From DAISKN01 sp963716925 (GTDB lineage: Bacteria; Acidobacteriota; Vicinamibacteria; Marinacidobacterales; SMYC01), in NCBI GenBank assembly GCA_963716925.1, contig CAVQUX010000033.1, forward strand, positions 620,001-684,000: a stretch of 64,000 nt of DNA. Reading direction: 5' to 3'. This document shows, one piece after another, positions 8,852 to 17,276 of this stretch; position 1 is the first letter of the stretch; every line of letters begins with the position of its first letter. The position numbers and the translations under genes were made by a program. A model generated the notes under the pieces. It had not been told where the DNA came from. It saw nothing but the letters and a program-made list of their open reading frames with translations, and ran no database searches.

Positions 8852-9448
8852 TCACTCGCGAGCGGCGATGATCTCGAAGGTGAGGCGCAGCTCCTCTTTC
8901 GTCTTCACCGACCCGCCGACGGCGGTTATCTGAGGAACGCCCCAGTCCTGGCTCGCGAGCTCCATCTCGCCTTTCGCGGTGAGGCGCCCCTCGGCGAGGT
9001 CCAGGGTCAGCGGAACCTCGAGGGGCTTGGTGATGCCCCGGAGGCTCAACGTCCCCCGCAGCTTCAGACGACGGCTCGTTCCCTCGGCTTTTTCGACCCG
9101 GACTTCGGTCGACTCGAAAGCGATCTTCGGGTTCTGGGGGAGCGCAAGCGCCTTGGTCTCCATGTCGGACTGCACCTGGGCGCGGTCGTCCTCGCTGAGC
9201 TCCTCGTCTCTGACGGTGAGGGAGGCGGCGTCGATCTCGAGGACGAAGCGCGAGCTCGCGGGCGTCTCGGGATTCCACTCCACCCGGCCCGCGAGGCCCT
9301 TCACCTGGATATCGTGCTCATGTCCGAAGATCTTGAAGAGGCCCGCGGTACCCACGCGGACCGACATACGGCTCTCGGCGGCGACGACGCGGTAGGCCGC
9401 GGGCGCCGGCAGCGCAACCGTCACGAGAAGCGCGAACCAGATAGGCAT
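8852..9448 (-). CDS. YceI-like lipocalin-fold periplasmic protein
   Basis: 198 residues with a signal peptide (MPIWFALLVTVALPAPA). The YceI pattern follows: ESRMSVRVGTAG, FGHEHDIQVKGLAGRVEW, a middle DMETKALALPQNPKIAFEST, and TLSLRGITKPLEVPL near the C-terminus. YceI proteins form an extended beta barrel that binds isoprenoid quinone-like lipids in the periplasm. The ATG at 9448 follows GGAGGGAC. It stands alone, with a large inverted repeat just upstream. Ligand not known. Confidence 0.88.
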   Translation of the reverse strand: MPIWFALLVTVALPAPAAYRVVAAESRMSVRVGTAGLFKIFGHEHDIQVKGLAGRVEWNPETPASSRFVLEIDAASLTVRDEELSEDDRAQVQSDMETKALALPQNPKIAFESTEVRVEKAEGTSRRLKLRGTLSLRGITKPLEVPLTLDLAEGRLTAKGEMELASQDWGVPQITAVGGSVKTKEELRLTFEIIAARE

Positions 9449-9472
9449 TCGTCCCTCCTAAGAATGGGAAAC

Positions 9473-9583
9473 GAACGCAAAGGCGCAAGGGCGCAAAGAA
9501 GCAATCCAATCCAAGGGGGGATACGAGGACCAATCCTCGTGTATTTCTTCTCTGCGCCCTTGCTTCCTTGCGCCTTTGCGTTC
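9473..9583. repeat. Large imperfect inverted repeat of the GCGCAAAG type
   Basis: The arms GAACGCAAAGGCGCAAGG (9473-9490) and its exact complement (9566-9583) are 18 of 18 identical. The pairing continues inward with GCGCAAAGAAG against its near complement after a small offset. In the centre ACGAGGA-CCAA-TCCTCGT (9523-9540) forms a second small hairpin. The whole could fold into one long cruciform or RNA hairpin, and it lies between YceI and PEBP, both on the minus strand. A single related arm occurs at 53375-53415. Confidence 0.75.
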
Positions 9584-9661
9584 TTCCCGTGCGATGGCAA
9601 ATGCAGCCACTACGTCAATGTTAGCGTCGACCCCGAAGCCAACCTGTGAGCCGCTACGCAC

Positions 9662-10138
9662 TCAATCTCCCTTTTGATAGGTCCCGATCAGCTCCGCCCC
9701 CCCGAGAACGTGGCCCTCGATGGCCTTCAGGAGCTTCGCCCGCGTGGGGCGCCGCTGGTCCTCGAGCATCGCGTCGAGGGCGTAGAGCTTGTGGAAATAG
9801 CGATGTCGTCCGATGGGTGGGCAGGGGCCGCCGTAGCCGATGCGCTTCCAGTCGTTCAGTCCGTGAAGCACTCCTTCGGGCAGGTCCTCGGGGGCGACCG
9901 CCTCCGCGAGCCCTCGGACGTCGGCGGGAATGTCGTACAGGATCCAGTGCACCCAGGTCATTTTCGGGGCTTCGGGGTCCGGGGCATCCGGATCCTCTAC
10001 CAGGAGAGCGAAGCTCTTCGTCAAAGGCGGCGGAGCGGTCCAGGAAAGAGGCGGAGAGACGTCTTCGCCCTCGCAGGTGTATCGGCGAGGAATCCTTCCC
10101 AGGTGCTCGAACGCCGGGCTTGCCATCTGGAGCGGCAT
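9662..10138 (-). CDS. YbhB/YbcL-type PEBP family protein
   Basis: 158 residues. It has the bacterial phosphatidylethanolamine-binding-protein signatures: YTCEGEDVSPPLSW, LVEDPDAPDP, WVHWILYDIP, GYGGPCPPIGRHRYFHKLYAL. The pocket formed by DPDAP and GxHRY binds small anionic ligands; the cellular role of the bacterial family is unclear. No signal peptide, so cytoplasmic. The ATG at 10138 is preceded by GAGGAGG. It is divergent from the PilZ fusion gene. Confidence 0.92.
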   Translation of the reverse strand: MPLQMASPAFEHLGRIPRRYTCEGEDVSPPLSWTAPPPLTKSFALLVEDPDAPDPEAPKMTWVHWILYDIPADVRGLAEAVAPEDLPEGVLHGLNDWKRIGYGGPCPPIGRHRYFHKLYALDAMLEDQRRPTRAKLLKAIEGHVLGGAELIGTYQKGD

Positions 10139-10220
10139 TTTGTGATCCTCCTCATACTCCGGTCGTGCATTCGGAGTAGAATCTCGGCCTTTCCGATCCG
10201 CGCCGGAAAGGAATCGAGGC

Positions 10221-11054
10221 ATGGTCCCGACCCCCGACTCTTCCGCGACCCACACCTCCCCGCGCCGAATCGACTTCATCGATGGCTACCATGTCCGTCT
10301 TCACGCCGCCCTGAACCGCGGCGAGGGCAGGCTCATGACTCTTTCCCAGGGCGGGGCCTACGTGGCGACGCCGGTGAGCCTCCTTCCCCAGGCCCAGCTT
10401 TCGGTGGCCATCGACATTCCCGAGCTCTCCCGCATCGTGGAGGTCGAGGCCGTCGTCGCCTGGGAGAACCGGGGTCCCCGAAGGCCCTCCTCGACCCAGC
10501 CCGACGGCTATGGTCTTCGATTCATTCGCGTACCCACCGTCTCCGCGGAGGCCATTCAATGGCTCCTCCACCGGGAAGAGAGAAGAAACCAGGACAATCC
10601 CGCGAGCACCCAGGCCCTCTCGCCGCGGGAAGTCCGCGAAATGATGGAGCGCGCCGAGGAGCAGTTCGGGCTCGCGGCCGCGAACGTCCACCGTCCGACG
10701 AACCCTTTCGAGGAGCCCGAGGGACCGCCTCATCGGCTCGAGCCTTCGGTCCTCAAGGCGCGCGCTCCACGAGCGCCCGGGGTGTTCGTCCTCGGCTACG
10801 ACCGCGCCGTGGGGGCCCGGGTCGGCCGCGCCGACGACGACCTGCGGGATGCGCTTTCGACATTCGTCGGGCACTACGCCTACTTCCACATCGAGGTGGT
10901 CCCTTCGTCGAGGGACCGCTTTCACAAGGAGTGCGAGCTCTTCCACGATCTCGGAGGAGACCGGGGCCAGCTCGACAACGCCGATCATCCCGTTCCGCCC
11001 TCAAGGGGAAGCCTCGCCTGCCCTCTCTGCGTGAAAGGCCTTTTCAACCGGTGA
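10221..11054 (+). CDS. PilZ-like domain fused to a GIY-YIG-like C-terminal domain
   Basis: 277 residues in two parts. Residues about 14-115 look like a PilZ beta barrel: LMTLSQGGAYVATP matches the x-S-x-x-G-x block, then LSVAIDIPE and an EAVVAW strand. The canonical RxxxR upstream of it is not evident, so cyclic-di-GMP binding is doubtful. After a polar linker, residues about 185-277 read GVFVLGY, VGRADDDL, FHKECELFHDL, LDNADHP and a final CPLC. I read this as a divergent GIY-YIG-like module with a conserved glutamate and a zinc-like end. The gene overlaps the 3' end of convergent ilvD by 11 bases. The second domain call is recollection of a family pattern and should be tested. Confidence 0.65.
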   Translation: MVPTPDSSATHTSPRRIDFIDGYHVRLHAALNRGEGRLMTLSQGGAYVATPVSLLPQAQLSVAIDIPELSRIVEVEAVVAWENRGPRRPSSTQPDGYGLRFIRVPTVSAEAIQWLLHREERRNQDNPASTQALSPREVREMMERAEEQFGLAAANVHRPTNPFEEPEGPPHRLEPSVLKARAPRAPGVFVLGYDRAVGARVGRADDDLRDALSTFVGHYAYFHIEVVPSSRDRFHKECELFHDLGGDRGQLDNADHPVPPSRGSLACPLCVKGLFNR

Positions 11055-12687
11055 CCGCGCCCTCGGACGCGGAGCCGACGAGCTTCGCGTACTTCGCGAG
11101 AACGCCCGTTCGATAGCGCGGCTCCTTCGGCCGGAACGAGCTCCGCCGGGACTCCAGATCGGCGTCGACCTCGATCGCCCGGGCTTCGACGTCGAGCGAG
11201 ATCCGGTCGCCGTCGCGGAGGAGGGCGATGGGCCCGCCATCCGCCGCTTCCGGACTGACGTGCCCGACCATGAAACCGTGGGTCGCGCCGCTGAAGCGCC
11301 CATCGGTGACCAGGACCACGGAGTCTCCGAGCCCACGGCCGACGATGGCGCCGGTGACGGCGAGCATCTCCCGCATTCCGGGACCGCCCTTGGGACCCTC
11401 CCAGCGGATGACGACGACGTCTCCCTCCTGGATCTTTCCCGCCTGAACCGCGGCGAACGCCTCCTCTTCGGAGTCGAACACCCGGGCCGGGCCCTGGTGG
11501 CGCATGCGATCGTGCCCCGCGAGCTTCACGACCGCGCCCCCGGGCGCCAGAGAACCTCGAAGGATGGCGATGCCGCCGCGCGGCTTGATCGGAGACGAGA
11601 GCGGGCGGATCACTTCCTGACCGAGGGCCTCGCCGGCGCTCGCCGCTTCCTCGGCGAGCGTATTCCCGCTGACCGTGGGCGCGTCCTTCAGAAACCCGCC
11701 GTCGAAGAGCCGTTTGACCAGAAGACGAAGGCCGCCGGCGCGGTCCACGTCTGGGGCGGTGAAGCGCCCTCCCGGCTTGAGGTCGGCGAGGACCGGAGTC
11801 CTCGCCGAAATGCGATCGAAATCCTCGAGCGTGAGGTCGACTCCCGCCTCCCGGGCGATGGCCAGGAGGTGAAGGACGGCGTTCGTCGAGCCCGCCGTCG
11901 CGGCGACGGAGGCGACGGCGTTCTCGAGCGCCGTCCGGGTGATGATGCGCCGGGCGGTCGTACCCCGCTTCACCAGGTCGAGCACCAGGGCGCCGCTCCG
12001 GTGTGCGGCGTCTTTTTTCCGCGGATCGGTCGCGGGAATATCGTTGACCCCCATGGGGGAGATGCCGAGGGCGGTCATCGCCGTCGACATGGTGTTGGCT
12101 GTGAACTGTCCACCGCAGGCGCCGGCGCCGGGACAGGCCGCGCCCTCGAGCGCCTTCAGATCCTTCTCCGTCATGAGGCCGGCGGCGCAGGCGCCCACCG
12201 CCTCGAAGACGTCCTGGATGGTGACGTCTCGTCCCTGGAAACGGCCGGGAAGAATGGATCCTCCGTAGATCATGAGAGAGGGCAGGTCGAGCCGCGCCAG
12301 GGCCATCACCGTCCCCGGGATGGTCTTGTCGCATCCCGAGATCGCGACCACCGCGTCCAGGAGGTGGCCGTTCACCACGAGCTCGATGGAATCGGCCACG
12401 ATCTCCCGGGACACGAGAGAGCACCGCATGCCCTCGGAGCCCATGGCGATTCCGTCGGAGACGACGACGGTGTTGAACTCGAGCGGCGTCCCGCCGGCGT
12501 CGCGAATCCCCTGCTTCACGTGCACCGCCAGCTCGCGCAAATGGACGTTGCAGGGAGTGAGTTCGGTCCAGGTGTTGGCCACGGCGACCAGGGGCTTTTC
12601 GAGATCGGCGTCGGTGAGGCCCATCGCCTTGAGCATCGCCCGCGCCGGCGCCCGCGAGATTCCCGTCTTGATGGCGTCGCTTCGCAT
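11044..12687 (-). CDS. ilvD: Dihydroxy-acid dehydratase
   Basis: 547 residues, the full usual length. It catalyses the dehydration of 2,3-dihydroxy acids to 2-oxo acids in valine, leucine and isoleucine synthesis, using an iron-sulfur cluster and Mg. Cluster and active-site segments are clear: SGCDKTIPGTVMAL, CPGAGACGGQFTANTM, and the IlvD/Edd signature VLVTDGRFSGATHGFMVGHVSPEA is intact. No other branched-chain gene is adjacent. The start is divergent from the S9 peptidase, 54 bases away. Confidence 0.96.
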   Translation of the reverse strand: MRSDAIKTGISRAPARAMLKAMGLTDADLEKPLVAVANTWTELTPCNVHLRELAVHVKQGIRDAGGTPLEFNTVVVSDGIAMGSEGMRCSLVSREIVADSIELVVNGHLLDAVVAISGCDKTIPGTVMALARLDLPSLMIYGGSILPGRFQGRDVTIQDVFEAVGACAAGLMTEKDLKALEGAACPGAGACGGQFTANTMSTAMTALGISPMGVNDIPATDPRKKDAAHRSGALVLDLVKRGTTARRIITRTALENAVASVAATAGSTNAVLHLLAIAREAGVDLTLEDFDRISARTPVLADLKPGGRFTAPDVDRAGGLRLLVKRLFDGGFLKDAPTVSGNTLAEEAASAGEALGQEVIRPLSSPIKPRGGIAILRGSLAPGGAVVKLAGHDRMRHQGPARVFDSEEEAFAAVQAGKIQEGDVVVIRWEGPKGGPGMREMLAVTGAIVGRGLGDSVVLVTDGRFSGATHGFMVGHVSPEAADGGPIALLRDGDRISLDVEARAIEVDADLESRRSSFRPKEPRYRTGVLAKYAKLVGSASEGAVTG

Positions 12688-12741
12688 GCGCGGATGATAT
12701 CATCCCGCGATCGAGCGTCCTCGCTCGGAAGAGGGGTCGCC

Positions 12742-14847
12742 ATGAAGAGATATTTCTTTCCGCTCCTGCTCGCCGTCTCTCTCCGCGCGGAAGCGCAGGC
12801 GGTCAAGGCCTTCACCCTGGAGCAGGTCCTGAGCTCGCCGTTTCCCGCGGACCTCGTGGCCGCTCGAGACGAAGGAGCGTTCGCCTGGACCCAGAACGAC
12901 CGGGGCCGGCGGAGTGTCTGGGTCGCCCGGGCCCCCGACTATCGCGCGCTGGCCGTCTTCCAGGACGAGAGGGACGAGGGCCAGGAGCTGACCCAGTTGA
13001 GCTTCGGTCCCGGGGCCGTCCACGTCGTTTTCGTCCGCGGCGGGGCTCCCAACCGCTCGGGCGAGATTCCGAACCCGGTGAGCGATCCCCGGGGCGCCGC
13101 GCAGGCCGTCTGGATTGCCCGCGCCGACGGCGGCGGGGAGCCGCGAAAGGCGGGTGATGGAGAGGAGCCCCGCGTCTCTCCCGACGGAAAGGCCATCGCC
13201 TTCGTGAACGGCGGGAAAGTCTGGACTGCTTCCGTCGAAGGCGGTGAGGCGGCAGAGCTCGCGAAAACCCGCGGAAGCGCCAGCTCGATCCGCTGGTCGC
13301 CCGACGGCACGAAGCTCGCCTTCGTGAGCCGCCGGGGGGACCACTCGTTCATCGGCGTCTATTCATTCGCGGGGAAGACCATTCGCTATTTGGACCCGAG
13401 CCTCGGAAGCGACATCGAGCCCGCCTGGTCTCCCGACGGAAGCCGCATCGCGTTTCTTCGCTCGCGGAACGAGCGCATGGTGCTCCCCTTCATCCCCCAG
13501 CGCTCCGCGATCCCCTGGTCCATCCGCGTCGCCGATGTCGAGACGGGAGAGGGCCGGGTCGTATTTCGCGCGGACGAGGGAAGAGGCAGCGCGTTTCGGG
13601 AAATGGTGGCGGAGAACCAGATTCTCTGGGGGAAAGGGGACCGCCTCGTGTTCCCGTGGGAGAAGAACGGCTGGACGCAGCTCTACTCCGTGCCTGCCAG
13701 CGGCGGGGCAGCGACCCTCCTCACGCCGGGCGAATTCGAAGTAGAGCACGCGGGGCTCTCCCGCGACGGAAGCGAGGTCCTCTTCTCGTCGAACCAGGAC
13801 GACGTCGACCGGAGGCACCTGTGGCGGGTGTCGGTCGCGGCCGGTCCGCCGGGCGCCGTCACCAGCGGCAAGGGCCTCGAGTGGTCTCCCGTCCAGGCAG
13901 GCGACGGACGCGCTCTCGCCTTCCTCTCTTCCGATGCGACGCGGCCGGCGCAGGCGATGGTGAAGGTGGGCGACGATGCTCCCCGGGCCCTCGCCCCGGA
14001 GACGCTGCCTCGCGATTTCCCCACGGACTCGCTGGTCGAGCCCGAGGCGATCGTCCTCTCCGCCTCCGATGGTATGCGCATCCACGCACAGCTCTTCCGA
14101 CCGAAGAGCCACCGTCCGGGCGAGCGGCACAAGGCTGCGATCTTCTTCCACGGAGGCTCGCGCCGCCAGATGCTCCTCGGCTGGCACTACATGTACTACT
14201 ACCACAACACCTACGCGATGAATCAGTACCTCGCGAGCCGGGGCTACGTGGTGCTCTCGGTGAACTACCGGAGCGGTATCGGCTACGGCCTCGACTTCCG
14301 CGAGGCGCTCGACTACGGCGCCAACGGAGCGAGCGAGTTCCGGGACGTGGTGGGCGCCGGTCTCTACCTGAGGAGCCGGGACGACGTGGACCCCGATCGC
14401 ATCGCCCTCTGGGGAGGGTCGTACGGCGGATATCTCACCGCGCTCGGCCTCGCGCGGGCCTCGGACCTCTTCGCCGCCGGAGTGGACGTCCACGGCGTCC
14501 ACGACTGGAACGTGGTGATCCGGAACTTCGTGCCCGGCTACCAGGCGGAGAAGCACGCGGAGGTCGCCCGGCGCGCATACGAATCCTCTCCCATGGCCGC
14601 GATCGCGAGCTGGCGCTCACCCGTGCTCCTCATTCACGGCGACGACGACCGGAACGTGCCGTTCAGCGAGTCCGTGGATCTCGCGGAAGCGCTCGAAAAG
14701 CAGGGAGTGGAGTACGAGGAGCTGGTCTTCCCCGACGACGTCCATGATTTCCTCCTTCATTCGAACTGGCTGAGGGCGCTCGGGGCCGCCGAGAGCTTCC
14801 TGGATCGGAAGCTCGGACCGAGAGCGCCCACGACGAACGAACCCTGA
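12742..14847 (+). CDS. S9-family prolyl oligopeptidase-type peptidase, secreted
   Basis: 701 residues with a signal peptide (MKRYFFPLLLAVSLRAEA). The N-terminal half is a beta propeller with PD40-like repeats (WSPDGTKLAFVS, WSPDGSRIAFLR). The C-terminal alpha/beta hydrolase domain has the serine in WGGSYGGYLTAL, the acid in HGDDDRNVPF and the histidine in DDVHDFLLH. It probably cleaves short peptides outside the cytoplasm; the architecture matches dipeptidyl or acylaminoacyl peptidases. It heads a three-gene hydrolase run with 15 bases to the next gene. ATG at 12742 in frame with the signal peptide. Confidence 0.93.
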   Translation: MKRYFFPLLLAVSLRAEAQAVKAFTLEQVLSSPFPADLVAARDEGAFAWTQNDRGRRSVWVARAPDYRALAVFQDERDEGQELTQLSFGPGAVHVVFVRGGAPNRSGEIPNPVSDPRGAAQAVWIARADGGGEPRKAGDGEEPRVSPDGKAIAFVNGGKVWTASVEGGEAAELAKTRGSASSIRWSPDGTKLAFVSRRGDHSFIGVYSFAGKTIRYLDPSLGSDIEPAWSPDGSRIAFLRSRNERMVLPFIPQRSAIPWSIRVADVETGEGRVVFRADEGRGSAFREMVAENQILWGKGDRLVFPWEKNGWTQLYSVPASGGAATLLTPGEFEVEHAGLSRDGSEVLFSSNQDDVDRRHLWRVSVAAGPPGAVTSGKGLEWSPVQAGDGRALAFLSSDATRPAQAMVKVGDDAPRALAPETLPRDFPTDSLVEPEAIVLSASDGMRIHAQLFRPKSHRPGERHKAAIFFHGGSRRQMLLGWHYMYYYHNTYAMNQYLASRGYVVLSVNYRSGIGYGLDFREALDYGANGASEFRDVVGAGLYLRSRDDVDPDRIALWGGSYGGYLTALGLARASDLFAAGVDVHGVHDWNVVIRNFVPGYQAEKHAEVARRAYESSPMAAIASWRSPVLLIHGDDDRNVPFSESVDLAEALEKQGVEYEELVFPDDVHDFLLHSNWLRALGAAESFLDRKLGPRAPTTNEP

Positions 14848-14862
14848 GAAGGAGAGACGCTC

Positions 14863-17263
14863 ATGAACTTCATGCTTCTCGCCGCGCTCGCCGGGCTTTC
14901 CAGTCTTTCTTCCCAGGCTCTACCGGGCCTGAAAGAGCCGGTAGAGATCCTCGTCGATCGTTGGGGGGTCTCGCATATCTATGCCCGGAACGAGCACGAC
15001 TTGTTCTTCGCCCAGGGCTACACCGCCGCCCGCGACCGCACGTTCCAGTTCGAGATCTGGAGGCGGCAGGCGACGGGAACGGTCGCGGAGATTCTCGGAC
15101 GAAGAGAGCTCAACCGCGACATCGGCGCGCGGCTTCATCGCTTCCAGAAGGACATGAAGCAGGAGCTCGCCCACTATCACCCGAGAGGCGAGCTCATCAT
15201 CAACTCGTTCGTCGAAGGTATCAACGCGGCGATCGCCGAGACCGAGAAGGATCCGTCGCTCCTTCCCCTGGAGTTCGAGCTCCTCGGAATCAAGCCGGGA
15301 AAGTGGACTCCGGAAGTAGTCGTATCGCGCCACCAGGGCCTCCTTTCGAACGTGACCGAGGAGCTCGAGGTCGGGATTGCGGTCGCGGCCATCGGAGCCG
15401 AAAAAGTGCGGGAGCTCGACTGGTACCGGCCGGGCCGTCCCGAGCTCGCTCTCGATCCTTCGATCGACGGCTCTCTTCTCAGCAAGGACATCCTCGGGCT
15501 CTACCGCGCCTTTCGCGAGCCCATCTCCTTCCGACCCGAGGACGTGGTCCCTGCGCACCGGAGCGCCCGCGCGAGCTACGAACGGCTGGCGGAGGCGATG
15601 AGGACCGCGCTTCCCACGGGAGACGGAAGCGACCAGATCGGAAGCAACAACTGGGTGGTCGGAGGCGGGCGGACGCAGAGCGGCTACCCCTACGTCGTCA
15701 ACGATCCGCACCGCGCTCTCGCGGCGCCGTCGCTTCGCTACTTCGTCCATCTCTCGGCGCCCGGCTGGAACGTGATCGGCGGCGGCGAGCCCGTGCTTCC
15801 GGGCATCTCCATCGGGCACAACGAGTACGGAGGCTGGGGTCTCACCATCTTCGGCCAGGACAACGAGGACCTCTACGTATACGACACCAACCCGGCGAAC
15901 CCGAATCAGTACCGCTATCTCGGCGGCTGGGAGGACATGCGGGTCCTGCGGGAGACCATTCCCATCGAGGGGGAGTCTCCGGAGACGGTCGAGCTCAAGT
16001 ACACCCGCCACGGTCCGGTCCTCTACGAAGACCGCGCGCATCGCAAAGCGTACGCCCTCCGGGCAGCCTGGATGGAGATCGGCTCCTCGCCCTACCTCGC
16101 GAGCCTGCGCATGAACCAGGCGAGAACCTGGGAAGAGTTCGCGGAAGCCTGCGCCTATAGCCGCATCCCGTCGGAGAACATGATCTGGGGCGACGTCCAG
16201 AAGAACATCGGCTACCACGCCGTCGGCATCTCTCCCATCCGCCCCAACTGGAGCGGCCTCGTCCCGGTTCCCGGCGACGGGCGCTACGAGTGGGACGGCT
16301 ACCTTCCGATCCAGGCGCTTCCCAGGGTGAAGAACCCGGAGAAGGGATACTGGGGAACGGCGAACAACTTCATGGTGCCCGACGACTTCGCCTATCCCGA
16401 GGCCCTGCATTGGGAGTGGGGCGACGAGATGCGCGGCCTCCGCGTCGACGAGCTCCTCTCGACGGGACGCCGGTTCACCCTCGTCGACATGATGGAGTTC
16501 CAGCACGACGAGCTTTCGGTTCCGGCGCGAAACCTCGTCCCCCTCCTCCGCCACATCGAGCTCTCGGATCCCTTATCTCGCGAGGCGCTCGCGAAGCTCC
16601 TCGACTGGGACTTCGTTCTCGCGAAGGAATCCGTCGCCGCCGCGATCTACGTGAGCTTCGAAAGAAGGCTCGTCGAGAACGTGAAAGCCAGGGTGGTGCC
16701 CGAAGCCGGGCAGAAACTGCTCGGTCGCCCCAACATGAAGCGGCTCATCGACTGGCTCGCGGCCCCCGACGGGCGGTTCGGCGCGGATCCCATCGCCGGC
16801 CGGGACGCGGTCCTCAAAACGAGCCTCGAAGAAGGCCTGGCCCAGCTCACCGAGCGGCTCGGCGCGGACATGAACGGCTGGCGGTACGGACAGGAGAAGC
16901 TCAAGCACGTCCTCATTCGGCATCCCTTGAGCCCGGCGGTCTCCGACGAGACCCGCAAGAAGCTCGACGTCGGACCGGCTCCCCGCGGGGGGAACGACTC
17001 GACCCTCAACAACACCGGCAGCGGAGACAACCAGACCTCGGGGGCGACGTTCCGCGTGGTTCTGGACGTCGCCGACTGGGACAACTCCGTCGCTACCAAT
17101 TCTCCCGGTCAGTCCGGCGATCCCGGGAGCCCGCACTACCGCGACCTGTTCGCGCTCTGGGCGAAGCACCAGTACTTCCCGCTCTTCTACTCGAGGGAGA
17201 AGATTCGAGTCCGTCACCGAGAACCGCTACGTTCTCGAGCCCGCGGGAGCGACGGATCGATAG
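14863..17263 (+). CDS. Penicillin-acylase family (S45) hydrolase, frameshifted near the C-terminus
   Basis: About 800 residues: signal-like N-terminus, an alpha-chain beginning EPVEILVDRWGVSHIYA, then the autoproteolytic G-SNNWVVGG at which the Ntn serine becomes the beta-chain N-terminus. NDPHRAL and SIGHNEYGGWGLT are family blocks. It hydrolyses amide bonds of acylated amines, acyl-homoserine lactones or beta-lactams; the substrate is unknown. The frame fails at about 17203-17206: the natural ending (ESVTENRYVLEPAGATDR, stop at 17261-17263) lies in the next frame. One extra base in ATTC would explain it. Uncorrected, the frame runs to 17685 through the start of the next gene with nonsense composition. 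Confidence 0.88.
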
Positions 17264-17276
17264 CCGGGCGCCCCGC

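Noticed and set aside
11260..14847. A single open frame of 1195 codons on the plus strand
   Set aside because: Its first 490 codons are antisense to ilvD and have typical shadow composition. The true S9 gene starts at the ATG at 12742 with a signal peptide.
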